From Candidatus Mcinerneyibacterium aminivorans (GTDB taxonomy: Bacteria; Macinerneyibacteriota; Macinerneyibacteria; Macinerneyibacteriales; Macinerneyibacteriaceae), in the NCBI GenBank assembly GCA_008086245.1, contig VSIX01000033.1, positions 60,285 through 124,284 of the forward strand: a stretch of 64,000 nucleotides of DNA, given 5' to 3'. The notes under the pieces were generated by a model. The model saw only the letters and a list, made by a program, of their open reading frames with translations, was not told the DNA's origin and searched no databases. The position numbers were made by a program, and so were the translations under genes. Below, piece after piece: positions 43,242 through 53,035 of this stretch. Every line of letters begins with the position of its first letter. Position 1 is the first letter of the stretch.

Positions 43242-45158
43242 CTATTTTATATTTTTTTTAACCATTTCAACTAAATTATCTGTTCCAAGTCCGGCAATTT
43301 TATATAATTGTTCATAATGACCGGATTTTCCATATTCATTAATTCCCATTTTAACTAAATCTATATTATTATATTTTTTATTCATTAAATAATCAGAAAG
43401 AATTGTACCAAATCCATTATAAACATTATGATCTTCATATGTTATAAAAACCCCTGTCTTAATTGATTCTTCAACAACTTTTTCATCAATTTCCAGAGGA
43501 GAAGCTACATTTACTACTCTAAGATTTATATCATCTTTTAAAAGTTTCTTATGTGCTTCAAGAGCATAGGCAATTAGTGGTCCATATGTAAATACTGTAG
43601 CATCATCACCTTCCCTTAATACATCATATTTGCCATATTCAAAATCATAACTTCTATCAAAAAATATCTCTCCATCATCTTTTGATATAATAGGGGATTT
43701 AGCCCTTCCCATACCGACAAAATAATTCCCATATTTATTAGAAATGTGTCGGATAACTTTATCCGTCTGATTGGGATCTGCAGGAATAATAACCTTAAAA
43801 TCAAAAAACGATCTAAAGAGACCCAGATAGTTTATAGACTGGTGGGTTTTGCCGTCTTCTCCTACATTTAGTCCCAGATGTGTTGCAATTACCTTTAAAT
43901 TTGTTTTATTAATTTCATTAAGCCTTAGCTGATTAAATACCTCATCAACTGCAAAAACTCCAAAATCGGCCCAAAATGTAAGAAATCCATTGAGCGACAA
44001 CCCTCCAGAAATTGATGCAGCACTGTGTTCCTGAATTCCAAGCTGAAAAAAGTAATCTTCATATTTATTAGCAAATTCTTTTGTTCTAACGGATCCACTC
44101 AAATCGCAATCAAATACGGCTATTTTCCCCTTATTTTTTTCTGCTATATTTAGAAGTGTCTTCCCAAAAGCAGTCCTGTTTCCCAGCTTATCCTTCTCAT
44201 TGTAAACAATTTTTCCATCTATATCAATTTCAGGTATTTTTATAGGTTTGCATTTTTTGAATTTAATATTTTTTTCTTTTTTTCTTTTTTTTCTATATTT
44301 TTCAAAATTATTATTAATACCTAATTCATCAAGAGCTTCATCTAATTTGTCTTCACTCAGTGCCTGACCATGCCATTTTTCATCATTCTGCATAAAGCTA
44401 ACCCCCTTGCCCATAGATGTTCTCGCAATAATTGCTACGGGTTTTACAGCAGTATGAACAGAATATCTCAAAGCTCTATAAATTGCATTAAAGTCATGAC
44501 CATCAATGTCTATAACTTCCCAACCTGTAGCTTCATATTCATCTTTTAACTCCTGCATCATTATATCATGAATCGATCCAGAAATCTGTAATTGATTAAA
44601 ATCAATAATAACAGACAGATTTGATAAATTATATTTTCTGGCAATCCTACGTGATTCAACAATTTGTCCCTTTTGCTGTTCTCCATCTCCCATAACTACA
44701 AATGTATGTGAATCATATTGATTTAATTTATTTGCAAGTGCAACACCCACTGCCGCAGAAAATCCCTGACCCAAATTACCTGTATTCATTTCAACGCCTG
44801 GAACCCTTTTATCCACATGTCCTTCAAAAGGAGAGCCTGCTTTCCGGAAATAAGCTATAGCATCATCAATATCAAAGAATCCGTTCCTGCCTAAAATTGA
44901 ATACACAGCGGGAGATATATGACCATTGGAAATGATTACTCTATCCCTGTCTTTCATACAAGGGTTATTTGAATTAATATTGGCATACTTATATATTGTA
45001 GAGAGAATATCAATTGAGGACATAGATCCACCGGGATGTCCACTGCCAGCAACTGTTGTCATTTTTAAAATATCACCGCGGCACAAATTCGAAATCTTTT
45101 TAAGCTTTTCAATATCTTTTTTTGGTAATGTTTCATATTTAAACGAATTACTGTTCAT
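43242..45158 (-). CDS. tkt: transketolase
   Basis: The enzyme moves two-carbon units between sugar phosphates in the pentose phosphate pathway. Thiamine diphosphate motifs are visible: GHPGGSMSSIDILSTIYK near residue 40, GDGEQQKGQIVESRRIARK with IIDFNQLQISG near 158-195 (the GDG-x-N element), and the pyrimidine-domain VFDCDLSGSVRTKEF and GIQEHSAASISGGLS. At 638 residues both halves are joined in one chain, although the sequence style resembles split transketolases found in many anaerobes. GGAGG lies before the ATG. It heads a unit with DUF4416 and the radical-SAM gene. Confidence 0.95.
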   Translation of the reverse strand: MNSNSFKYETLPKKDIEKLKKISNLCRGDILKMTTVAGSGHPGGSMSSIDILSTIYKYANINSNNPCMKDRDRVIISNGHISPAVYSILGRNGFFDIDDAIAYFRKAGSPFEGHVDKRVPGVEMNTGNLGQGFSAAVGVALANKLNQYDSHTFVVMGDGEQQKGQIVESRRIARKYNLSNLSVIIDFNQLQISGSIHDIMMQELKDEYEATGWEVIDIDGHDFNAIYRALRYSVHTAVKPVAIIARTSMGKGVSFMQNDEKWHGQALSEDKLDEALDELGINNNFEKYRKKRKKEKNIKFKKCKPIKIPEIDIDGKIVYNEKDKLGNRTAFGKTLLNIAEKNKGKIAVFDCDLSGSVRTKEFANKYEDYFFQLGIQEHSAASISGGLSLNGFLTFWADFGVFAVDEVFNQLRLNEINKTNLKVIATHLGLNVGEDGKTHQSINYLGLFRSFFDFKVIIPADPNQTDKVIRHISNKYGNYFVGMGRAKSPIISKDDGEIFFDRSYDFEYGKYDVLREGDDATVFTYGPLIAYALEAHKKLLKDDINLRVVNVASPLEIDEKVVEESIKTGVFITYEDHNVYNGFGTILSDYLMNKKYNNIDLVKMGINEYGKSGHYEQLYKIAGLGTDNLVEMVKKNIK

Positions 45159-45171
45159 ACTAAGGCCTCCT

Positions 45172-45181
45172 CTTTCGAAAG
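45172..45181. repeat. palindrome in the transketolase leader
   Basis: CTTTCGAAAG is a perfect 10-base palindrome between the promoter and the ribosome site of the transketolase gene. It could bind a dimeric regulator, or be chance. Confidence 0.3.
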
Positions 45182-45183
45182 GA

Positions 45184-45211
45184 AATATACATCATTATAA
45201 ATTAAAATCAA
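45184..45211 (-). promoter_or_regulatory. promoter of the transketolase unit
   Basis: TTGATT at 45211-45206 and TATATT at 45189-45184 are 16 bases apart. About 25 bases separate the -10 box from the ATG and include GGAGG. Confidence 0.6.
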
Positions 45212-45272
45212 TATAATTCTTCTACAATATTATTACCAGCCTTTTCAAAATCCCTTAAAGTATTCAATAAAT

Positions 45273-46922
45273 CTATTTGCCCGGACATTCTTTTTCAATT
45301 TTCCTATCTATATTTTGATTACCATAGGCTTTATCAAAATAACTTGAAAACTCATTTGCCAGCTCTTCAGCCTTCTTTTCATAAGCTTTTTTATTATCCC
45401 ATGTATTTTTCTGGTTTAATATTTCTGCAGGAACATTAGGACAAGATTTAGGAATTTTTAAATGAAATCTCTTGTCCATTTCATATTCTACTTGTTCCAA
45501 TTTGGCTTCTAAAGCAGCATTAACCATTGCTCTTGTATATTTTAAATTTATTCTATGTCCGGTACCGTAGCTACCACCAATCCATCCCGTATTTATTAAA
45601 TATACAGATGTATCATATTTATTTATTTTTTCTCCCAGCATTTCTGCATATCTGGATGGTTTTGCCGGCATAAAGGGTTGCCCGAAAAATCTTGAAAAAA
45701 CTGCAACTGGGGTATCTATACCGGTTTCAGTACCTGCCAATTTACTGGTATATCCCATCAAAAACCACAACATCGCCTGATTTTTGGTTAATTTAGAAAC
45801 CGGTGGTAAAACTCCATATGCATCTGCTGTTAAAAACAATATAGTGTCTGGATGAGTAGATTTGGATGATTCCTTTATATTTCTTAAATACCTTAGCGGG
45901 TATGAAGCTCTTGAATTAGGTGTTAATCTATCATCATAAAAATCATATTCCCCATTTGGATAAATCATAGCATTTTCAACTATAACGCCATGTTCGAGAT
46001 AATTATCATTATGCATTACAGCATTAAATATTTCCGGTTCCTTTTCTTTATCCAGATCAATTAATTTTGCATAACATCCGTTTTCAAAATTTGCTATGCC
46101 ATTTTCACTCCAGCCGTGTTCATCATCTCCAAGCAGTGACCTGCTTGGATCAGCACTTAAAGTAGTTTTTCCTGTCCCGGAAAGTCCCAGAAGCAAAGCA
46201 GAATCCCCTTCTTCACCCTCATTAGCCGAACAGTGAAGAGGTAATATATTTTCAAAAGGCAGATAATAATTCATTACCGTAAAAATCATTTTTTTCAAAC
46301 TTCCCATATAAGCAGAACCTATAATTACACCTTTTCGCCTTTCAAAATCCATGGCTACAATCATATTTGATGTTTTTCCATTTTCGAGTTTTCGGAGACG
46401 ATTTTTGTACTTCTTTCTTTCCAATTTTTTATAAGGAAGAACAAGAACTGTAAATTCTCTATTTTTAAAAATACTATTTTCGATATCATCTGGAACGGGT
46501 CTAAACATATTATATGTTAATAAGGCAGATAATGAAAAATCGGTTATGGTTCTAACCGGCAAAGCATAGCTAGAATCGGCACCAACAACCCGATCGGTTA
46601 CGGTTATTTCTGTTTCCTCTTTTAATAATTCAATAGCATCATTAAATGCCATATCAAATGTTTCTTCATCAACCGGTATATTATTTGGTGAAGACCAGTC
46701 TATTTTATCCTCATTTTCCTGCCTTTTTACTATAACAGTATCTTTCGGACTCCTACCTGTTGATTCAACCGGAGTCCATGTAGCAAGACTCCCATTTTTT
46801 GCAACCATTGCCTCATTTTTTCTAACTGCATCAGCTATTACAGTTTCCCTTTTTGGATTAATTTGTATATCCCCATTTTTCTCTTTTAAAAATTTTTTTA
46901 TTTTACCATCCAATATACCCAT
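45273..46922 (-). CDS. pckA: phosphoenolpyruvate carboxykinase (ATP)
   Basis: PckA interconverts oxaloacetate and phosphoenolpyruvate with ATP/ADP; in fermenters it often fixes CO2. The P-loop is GLSGTGKTTLSADPSR near residue 255, with LLGDDEHGWSENGIANFEN after it and EHGVIVENA and RASYPL around the metal and nucleotide site. The N-terminal part has WTPVESTGRSPKDTVIV. The ATG at 46922 is used because GGAGG is seven bases upstream; the frame extends 15 codons further without a ribosome site. The protein is 549 residues. It stands alone in its unit. Confidence 0.96.
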   Translation of the reverse strand: MGILDGKIKKFLKEKNGDIQINPKRETVIADAVRKNEAMVAKNGSLATWTPVESTGRSPKDTVIVKRQENEDKIDWSSPNNIPVDEETFDMAFNDAIELLKEETEITVTDRVVGADSSYALPVRTITDFSLSALLTYNMFRPVPDDIENSIFKNREFTVLVLPYKKLERKKYKNRLRKLENGKTSNMIVAMDFERRKGVIIGSAYMGSLKKMIFTVMNYYLPFENILPLHCSANEGEEGDSALLLGLSGTGKTTLSADPSRSLLGDDEHGWSENGIANFENGCYAKLIDLDKEKEPEIFNAVMHNDNYLEHGVIVENAMIYPNGEYDFYDDRLTPNSRASYPLRYLRNIKESSKSTHPDTILFLTADAYGVLPPVSKLTKNQAMLWFLMGYTSKLAGTETGIDTPVAVFSRFFGQPFMPAKPSRYAEMLGEKINKYDTSVYLINTGWIGGSYGTGHRINLKYTRAMVNAALEAKLEQVEYEMDKRFHLKIPKSCPNVPAEILNQKNTWDNKKAYEKKAEELANEFSSYFDKAYGNQNIDRKIEKECPGK

Positions 46923-47101
46923 ATATATCCTCCTATCTTTTTCAGCTATATTTTTGCATAAAATCATATTAATTCAAGATTTTATTAAACTATTTTGGAT
47001 TAAAATTATTGATAAATTATTCACTCAATAAAACAATTAAAAATATATAATACTAATTATCTCTAATCTTAAAAACTATTTTTCTATAATTTATTTTAAT
47101 C

Positions 47102-47129
47102 TTGACATTTAACGTATTAACAATATTAT
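47102..47129 (+). promoter_or_regulatory. promoter of the CNNM/CorC pair, leaderless type
   Basis: A perfect TTGACA at 47102-47107 and TATTAT at 47124-47129 are 16 bases apart. The ATG at 47139 follows the -10 box by nine bases with no ribosome site. Confidence 0.65.
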
Positions 47130-47138
47130 ATTAAACAG

Positions 47139-48353
47139 ATGGGAACGTTAATTTTTATATTAATAATTCTTCTTATCCTTTCCGGGTTTTTTTCAGGATC
47201 AGAAATAGCTTTGTTCTCCCTTAAAGAAACTGATATTCTTACCATCAAAGAAAACAACTTTAAGGATAAAATATCTAAATTACTGGATAAACCATCCGAT
47301 CTTTTATCTACAATTTTAATATCAAATAATGTAGTAAATATTCTATTTGCGAATCTTTTTGGAGTAGCAATATATGAAATTTCAGGTGATAAAGGTATAA
47401 TTTATGCAATTCTTATAGAAACCCCAATTATTTTAATATTTGGAGAAATAATACCCAAAACTCTGGCTACCAGATTTAATAAAAACTTTTCTAAACTTAG
47501 CAGCATAATCCTTGATTATCTCATTCAAATATTAAAACCTTTAATATATATTATACATAAAATAACTGAACCTGTTGTTAATTATGTACTAAGGAAAATT
47601 CCTATTGAACAGGAATTTTTAAGTAAAGAAGAAGTCCTTAATGTTTTAAGAAAAGACCATACACAGAGAAATGAATCAATGGAAGAAACAATTCTATTGA
47701 ATATCCTTAACACACATTTATTTAGTCTCGATGCTGTAATGGAAAAAAGAAATGAAAATATCTTTATCTCAAAAGATTACAGCTATCAAAAGGTAAAAGA
47801 AATATTTCAAAAAACAGGCTCTGAATTCTTAATTGTTTATGAAAATAGTATCAATAATATTATAGGTATATTAAAAATTAATGATTTCTATAAATATTCC
47901 AGCAACTGGAATTCTGGAATTGTTAAACCGTTATATCTACCAGCATTAAAAAAACTTAGAAACAGTATTTCAATATTACAGGAGAATAAAATTGCTCTTA
48001 TTGTAAATGAATACGGAAGAATGGTTGGAACTATTACCTATAAAAACATAATGCAGTATATTATTAAAAATATTGAGATAGATTATGATGATATAATTCA
48101 TGAAAAAATAACATCAAACAGTATTATTGTAACTTCTGAAACTACTGTGGAATATATAAACAGGATTCTTAATTTAAATCTTGATCCGTCTGTATCAAGA
48201 ACCATTGGAGGTTATTTACAGAAAATAACAGGTAAAATACCGGATACCGGGGAAACTATCACTGAAGATAATATTAAATTTTTCATCCTTAAAGCCGACA
48301 GTAAAAAATTAAAGGAAATAAAAATATATAAAATGAAGGAAAATAATGTTTAA
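47139..48353 (+). CDS. CNNM/CorC-type ion transporter (first copy)
   Basis: The 404-residue protein has a DUF21/CNNM membrane domain (about 1-170, opening ILSGFFSGSEIALFSLKETD), a pair of CBS domains (about 195-310, with VMEKRNENIFIS and KIALIVNEYGRMVGTITYKN) and a C-terminal CorC/HlyC domain (about 325-400, TIGGYLQKITGKIPDTGETI). CNNM proteins export magnesium, probably in exchange for sodium. The reading frame overlaps the next gene by eight bases, so the two are translated together. Its promoter predicts a leaderless mRNA. Confidence 0.93.
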   Translation: MGTLIFILIILLILSGFFSGSEIALFSLKETDILTIKENNFKDKISKLLDKPSDLLSTILISNNVVNILFANLFGVAIYEISGDKGIIYAILIETPIILIFGEIIPKTLATRFNKNFSKLSSIILDYLIQILKPLIYIIHKITEPVVNYVLRKIPIEQEFLSKEEVLNVLRKDHTQRNESMEETILLNILNTHLFSLDAVMEKRNENIFISKDYSYQKVKEIFQKTGSEFLIVYENSINNIIGILKINDFYKYSSNWNSGIVKPLYLPALKKLRNSISILQENKIALIVNEYGRMVGTITYKNIMQYIIKNIEIDYDDIIHEKITSNSIIVTSETTVEYINRILNLNLDPSVSRTIGGYLQKITGKIPDTGETITEDNIKFFILKADSKKLKEIKIYKMKENNV

Positions 48354-49596
48354 TTTTTATATTATCATTTTATTCGTTTTATTAATTATCACATTTTTGT
48401 TGAGCATGTTTTTTTCGGCCAGTGAAAACTCTTTTATTCAATTAAACAAATTTAAAATAAAAAATTTGATATACAAAAACAAAAAAATAGGCAGAGAAAT
48501 CTATAAAATTTTAAGTAACATGGATTTATTTCTAAGTACTATACTTGTTGGAAATAATTTTGCCATATTTGGATTTACATCAATATCCTTACTACTTTTA
48601 CTTAAATTTGGGATACCCAAAGCCCAGGCAACAACTTATAATTTGATATTTTCAACCCTTCTAATTCTTCTCTTTGCTGAAATTGCTCCTAAAAATATTG
48701 GAAGAGAAAGATCTCATTATTTTTCATATAAATTTTATCCCCTATTAAAATTCTTTCAGAGACTATTTTTACCAATAACATATCCCGTATCCCTGCTGAT
48801 TAAACTTATTTACAGTTTATTTAATATAACAAAAGAAAATCGATTGGATGAAATAAGCAAAAAAGAAATATATACCCTGACTAAATCTTCTGGAATGAAA
48901 GGATTATTTCCAAATTTCGATACTAAAATGATTGAAAGGATATTTAATTTCAGAAACAAAAGGATATACGATGCTATTATTCCTCTAAATGAAACCCAAC
49001 CGATATCATCAAAAAAAACCATAAATAATGTAAAAAAAATATTCAGCGAAAATGATATCGAATATTTGCCAGTTTATAAAAATAATATAACAAACATTAT
49101 TGGATACACTAAACCAACAGATCTATTAAACATAAAGAACAAAGAATTACCAATCCGGGAAATTATGAGGGATTTAATTTATATTCCCGAATTCATAAAT
49201 TTACTGGATATACTTGATTATTTTGAAGAAGAATTTGTACTCGGAGTTATTGATGAATACGGCATAGTATCCGGTCTTATTACATTAAATGATGTAATAG
49301 ATGAAATTCTTGGAGAAGAGGAAAATATTATTTCAAAAAAAGTAAAAGCGGATAATAATATTAATATTGTAGATGAAATAATTGTTAGCGGTAAAACCCC
49401 TCTTGAACAATTAAAGATAGAGTTTGGGATAGATATAAAGGACAAAGATGTAAATACTTTAGCCGGATTTCTAATGAAAACATTCAAAAAAATTCCTTCA
49501 AGGGGAACTACTTATAAATATGGGAATTACCAATTTAAAATTCTGAAAAGCTCCCCAACAAAAATCAAAAGAATAAAAATAAAGAATATATCATAG
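48346..49596 (+). CDS. CNNM/CorC-type ion transporter (second copy)
   Basis: This 416-residue paralog has the same three parts: a DUF21 membrane domain (about 1-175, LLSMFFSASENSFIQLNKFK), two CBS domains (about 205-320, with FVLGVIDEYGIVSGLITLND) and a CorC/HlyC domain (about 335-410, TLAGFLMKTFKKIPSRGTTY). The two proteins are clearly related but diverged, so this is an old duplication. CNNM proteins form dimers, and a heterodimer of the two overlapping products is plausible. The start has no strong ribosome site, consistent with re-initiation at the overlap. Confidence 0.92.
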   Translation: MFNFYIIILFVLLIITFLLSMFFSASENSFIQLNKFKIKNLIYKNKKIGREIYKILSNMDLFLSTILVGNNFAIFGFTSISLLLLLKFGIPKAQATTYNLIFSTLLILLFAEIAPKNIGRERSHYFSYKFYPLLKFFQRLFLPITYPVSLLIKLIYSLFNITKENRLDEISKKEIYTLTKSSGMKGLFPNFDTKMIERIFNFRNKRIYDAIIPLNETQPISSKKTINNVKKIFSENDIEYLPVYKNNITNIIGYTKPTDLLNIKNKELPIREIMRDLIYIPEFINLLDILDYFEEEFVLGVIDEYGIVSGLITLNDVIDEILGEEENIISKKVKADNNINIVDEIIVSGKTPLEQLKIEFGIDIKDKDVNTLAGFLMKTFKKIPSRGTTYKYGNYQFKILKSSPTKIKRIKIKNIS

Positions 49597-49810
49597 ATTT
49601 GTTTTTTTGCAGTAATCTGCAACCTATTATCTGAAAACCGTTTAACTACATTAATTTTATAAATGTAAGTTGATAATATATCTATCATAATTTCTGGATA
49701 TTTCAAAATTAAAGTTAAAAATTTCTATTTTAATTTTTGATCAATATTTCAACTATAAACCATTTAAAAGTTATATAAATCCAGTTAGTAAGATTTTATT
49801 GATAATTTTT

Positions 49811-49848
49811 AATTTTTTAGTTGAAATTTAAAAATAAACTAAAAAATT
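49811..49848 (-). terminator. A+T-rich inverted repeat at the trpS 3' end
   Basis: AATTTTTTAGTT and AACTAAAAAATT are perfect 12-base arms around a 14-base loop and overlap the trpS stop. The stem is nearly all A-T, so terminator function is uncertain. The rest of 49597-49810 between the convergent genes holds nothing I can name. Confidence 0.4.
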
Positions 49849-50809
49849 ACATCCTGAGCAATCCTATTTTTTGCTTTACAGTTTTTAAAGTTTTTTTAGA
49901 AATTTCACGGGCCTTTTTCGTATTTTCTTCTATTATAGAATACATTTTATCTTTATTTTCTAATAAGTCATTTCTTTTTTTCCTAATTGGCTTAAAGTGT
50001 TCATTAAGTTTATTAAATAGTTCAATTTTAGCATGCCCGTATCCAAAACTGCTTGATTTATACTTATCTTTCATTTTCTCAATTTCATCTTTATTTGCAA
50101 AATATTTATATATATTAAAAACATTGCAATTTTCATAATCCATAGGTTCTTCAATAGGTGTAGAATCGGTTTTAATACTCATTACTTTTTCCTTTAACTT
50201 TTCGGGCGGAAGAGAGATTTCTATAGTATTATTGTAGCTTTTACTCATTTTCCTTCCATCAAGTCCGGGAATCACCGCTACATCCTCATTAATTATAGCT
50301 TTTGGAATTTTAAGAATTTCTCCATATTTATTGTTAAATTTCTGGGCTATATCCCTGGTCATCTCTATGTGCTGCTTTTGGTCTTCTCCTACAGGAACGG
50401 CATCAGCCCCGTAAAGAAGTATATCTGCCGCCATGAGTACCGGGTATGTAAATAACCCGTGATTAATTGATTTGTTTTTTGCAATAGCATCTTTATATGC
50501 ATGTGCCCTCTCAAGCAACCCCATAGGAGTATAATTAGAGAGAATAAAGGTTAGTTCAGTTACTTCTGGAACGAGAGATTGAATAAACAATGTAATATTC
50601 TCTTTATCACCCAACCCAAGAGCCAAATAATCAGCATAAAGTTCGAGTGTAAAATCATTGATTTTCTCCGGTTCAAATTGATAATTTAGAACATGATAAT
50701 CTGCAACAAATATAAATGACTCTTCAAATTTATCAAACCGGCTGACAGCTCCGAGATAATTTCCAATATGCATTTTACCACTCGGTTTTACACCCGATAC
50801 TATTCTCAT
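49847..50809 (-). CDS. trpS: tryptophanyl-tRNA synthetase
   Basis: This class I synthetase charges tRNA-Trp. It shows the HIGH-type motif SGVKPSGKMHIGNYLGAVSR at residues 5-24, VPVGEDQKQHIEMTRDIAQK in the middle, and the KMSKS motif at DGRKMSKSYNNTIEIS near residue 200. At 320 residues it is the usual compact bacterial form. It begins one base after the DUF3276 stop, and is the last gene of a long unit rich in RNA-modification functions. Confidence 0.97.
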   Translation of the reverse strand: MRIVSGVKPSGKMHIGNYLGAVSRFDKFEESFIFVADYHVLNYQFEPEKINDFTLELYADYLALGLGDKENITLFIQSLVPEVTELTFILSNYTPMGLLERAHAYKDAIAKNKSINHGLFTYPVLMAADILLYGADAVPVGEDQKQHIEMTRDIAQKFNNKYGEILKIPKAIINEDVAVIPGLDGRKMSKSYNNTIEISLPPEKLKEKVMSIKTDSTPIEEPMDYENCNVFNIYKYFANKDEIEKMKDKYKSSSFGYGHAKIELFNKLNEHFKPIRKKRNDLLENKDKMYSIIEENTKKAREISKKTLKTVKQKIGLLRM

Positions 50810-50810
50810 A

Positions 50811-51083
50811 TTATTCCCCTCGGTCTTTTTTGGTTACATCCCTGCTTGTCATTACTTCAAAAGCATCTTTAAACTTGTTCATAAAACCATAAATATCTTC
50901 TTCATATACCATTATTCTTGTTCTAATAATTTTATCTTCACCTTCTTTTCTGCTTTCTTTTATTACAAGATACTTATCTCCATTTTTATTCATTTTAACA
51001 TTAAAGTAATAAATTCGTCTTCCTGCTCTTAACTTTGTCGTATAAAACTCATTTTTATTTGGATAATTATTCTTTTCACCCAT
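50811..51083 (-). CDS. DUF3276 PUR-domain nucleic-acid-binding protein
   Basis: This 90-residue protein fits DUF3276, a single PUR-alpha-like repeat: EFYTTKLRAGRRIYYFNVKM, then NGDKYLVIKESRK and IMVYEEDIYGFMNKFKDAF. PUR domains bind single-stranded nucleic acids; a spirochaetal member binds DNA and RNA and regulates genes. The family is common in Bacteroidetes and spirochaetes, which is one reason for the lineage guess. GGAG precedes the ATG. It lies between mtaB and trpS in a translation-related unit. Confidence 0.88.
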   Translation of the reverse strand: MGEKNNYPNKNEFYTTKLRAGRRIYYFNVKMNKNGDKYLVIKESRKEGEDKIIRTRIMVYEEDIYGFMNKFKDAFEVMTSRDVTKKDRGE

Positions 51084-51095
51084 AATACTCCTCCT

Positions 51096-52304
51096 CTAAA
51101 CTTTCTCTGTTATTACTAATCTTTTATCTGAATTATAACTTTTAACTTTTATTTCAACTATTTCATTGGATTTGATTATATCACTTTCAATTTTGCATCT
51201 CAAGTAATTTTCACTATATCCGTAACTTGCCTGATTTTTACTGGATTCAACAAGAACATTTAATTTTTCCCCCAGGAATTTAGTTACAAAGTTTTCAAAT
51301 AGCTTTTTAGATAATTTTCGAATAATTCTAGCCCTTTGCGATTTTATACTATTATCAATATCCCCCTTCATTCTATATGCCTTTGTATTTTTTCTTTTGG
51401 AAAATGGAAAAACATGCACCCTATGGATATTTAATTTTTTTAACACATCAACTGTTTCCCGGAAATCTTTATCCGTCTCTTTTGGAAATCCCACAATAAC
51501 ATCAGTAGTAATTCCAATTTCAGGGATTTTTTTCTGTATTTCTTTTACTTTATCAATATAATATTCTTTTGAATATGGTCTATTCATTTTTTTTAATATT
51601 TTATTGCTTCCACTTTGAAGAGATATATGTAAATGCGGCATAACTTTTTTGTTACTTTTAATTTGATTTACTATCTCATCATTAATTTCATTGATCTGTA
51701 TCGACGACAGCCTAATCCTTTTGATTTTATCAATTTTACTGATTTCTTTCATCAAGCTCGCTAATCTATCGTACTTGCCCAGATGAATACCCGTTAAAAC
51801 TATCTCTTTGTAATTATTTAAAGCCAAATCATTAGCTTCATCAATTATACCATTAAAATCAAAATTTTTTTCCTCATCCCTCAAATATGGAATAATACAG
51901 TAGGAACAATATTGATTGCACCCATCCTGAATTTTTAAAAATGCCCTAGTTTGTTTTTCATATTCAGCAATATTTTTAATTGTTTTAATATTAAAATATT
52001 CTAATATTTTTTTTATTTTATTATCATTATTAATATTAAGATCTGCTTCTTTTATACAATTTTTTTCTACAAGACAACCGGCAACAATTAATTTCTTATC
52101 TGGATTTGATTGCTTTATTTTTTTTATTAAATCCACATTTTTTTTCTCACTTTTAGCCGTGACTATACATGAATTAATTATTATAATGTCTGAATCTTTA
52201 TAATTTGATACAAATTTATGGCCGTTTTGAAGCAAATTATATCTAATTTTTTCTGATTCGTACTGATTTACCTTACATCCATAGGTCTTAAGATATATTT
52301 TCAT
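51096..52304 (-). CDS. mtaB: tRNA t6A37 methylthiotransferase MtaB
   Basis: MtaB converts t6A37 of tRNAs to ms2t6A with two iron-sulfur clusters and SAM. The N-terminal UPF0004 domain has KTYGCKVNQYESEK with its Cys and later INSCIVTAKSE and AGCLVE. The radical-SAM motif is DGCNQYCSYCIIPYLR. The C-terminal TRAM domain (about 340-400) has GYSENYLRC, which distinguishes MtaB from MiaB and RimO. The ATG at 52304 overlaps the rsmE stop (TGATG). It is the second methylthiotransferase in the window besides rimO. Confidence 0.95.
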   Translation of the reverse strand: MKIYLKTYGCKVNQYESEKIRYNLLQNGHKFVSNYKDSDIIIINSCIVTAKSEKKNVDLIKKIKQSNPDKKLIVAGCLVEKNCIKEADLNINNDNKIKKILEYFNIKTIKNIAEYEKQTRAFLKIQDGCNQYCSYCIIPYLRDEEKNFDFNGIIDEANDLALNNYKEIVLTGIHLGKYDRLASLMKEISKIDKIKRIRLSSIQINEINDEIVNQIKSNKKVMPHLHISLQSGSNKILKKMNRPYSKEYYIDKVKEIQKKIPEIGITTDVIVGFPKETDKDFRETVDVLKKLNIHRVHVFPFSKRKNTKAYRMKGDIDNSIKSQRARIIRKLSKKLFENFVTKFLGEKLNVLVESSKNQASYGYSENYLRCKIESDIIKSNEIVEIKVKSYNSDKRLVITEKV

Positions 52305-53035
52305 CAAAAATCTTCCTTAAAATAAGTCAAAAGTGACACTGCCTTTAATGCAGCAGTTTCTGTTTTCAAAGTATATATTCCTATATTTCTCAGTTTAGCA
52401 TCTTTATCTTCCAAAATTTTTACTTCCTTTTCAGTAAATCCTCCTTCTGGTCCAACAATTAAATTAAGCTTTTTACTTTTTTCAACATCTTTTTTCTTCC
52501 ATTTAATTCCATCAAAAGATAAAACAAAACTGTTTTTAATTTTTGTATCATGGTTTTGCAAAGTGCTAAACTTTACAGGTTTATTTATTTTTGGAAGGAA
52601 GCTCCGGCGGGATTGTTTCATTGCTGCAACAACTTTTCTTTTGAACCTCTCAAGCTTTTTCTCTTTATAAAAACCTTTTGCATACTGTTGATTATTTTTT
52701 GTTATCAGGGGAGTAAACTCCAGAACCCCCATCTCTGTAGCTTTTTCAATTAGCCATTCCCATTTTTTTCTTTTTGTTACGCCAAAAAATAAATGGAGAT
52801 ACAGAGGGTATTTTTTATTTTCCTTAACTTTTAAAACTTCAACCTCAAAAAATTTTTTATTCATTTTAATAATTTTGCATAAAAAATCTAAGCCTTTTCC
52901 ATTTGTTGCCCAAAATTTATCCTTTAGACTGGGCCTTAATACCTCCAAATGCTGTTTTTCTTCATCATGTATTTTTACTATTTTATCCTTTTTCGATAAA
53001 TTTTGTACATAAAACTTCCTGTCCAAACTAATCAT
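52304..53035 (-). CDS. rsmE: 16S rRNA uridine N3-methyltransferase RsmE
   Basis: RsmE methylates N3 of a conserved uridine near the 3' end of 16S rRNA. The sequence has a PUA-like N-terminus and a SPOUT knot at the end: KKRKKWEWLIEKATEMGVLE, then LNLIVGPEGGFTEKEV and NIGIYTLKTETAALKAVSLL, the SAM-binding knot. The ATG at 53035 is used because GGGGGAG lies upstream; the frame can extend 16 codons into mtnA. The product is 243 residues. It overlaps mtnA by eight bases and touches mtaB. Confidence 0.95.
   Translation of the reverse strand: MISLDRKFYVQNLSKKDKIVKIHDEEKQHLEVLRPSLKDKFWATNGKGLDFLCKIIKMNKKFFEVEVLKVKENKKYPLYLHLFFGVTKRKKWEWLIEKATEMGVLEFTPLITKNNQQYAKGFYKEKKLERFKRKVVAAMKQSRRSFLPKINKPVKFSTLQNHDTKIKNSFVLSFDGIKWKKKDVEKSKKLNLIVGPEGGFTEKEVKILEDKDAKLRNIGIYTLKTETAALKAVSLLTYFKEDF

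Noticed and set aside
46923..46967. Longer N-terminus for pckA
   Set aside because: The extra 15 codons have no ribosome site and cover the GGAGG that serves the ATG at 46922.
46936..47040. Possible pckA promoter with TTGAAT
   Set aside because: The nearest TATA-like box is 21 bases away, and nothing closer fits, so I do not call it.
49607..49622. Small hairpin TTGCAG-TAAT-CTGCAA after the second CNNM gene
   Set aside because: It is short and the T-run lies before it rather than after it on the plus strand, so it is not a convincing terminator for either neighbour.
49821..50138. Open frame of 105 codons on the plus strand
   Set aside because: It lies opposite trpS, is of low complexity and has no start signal.
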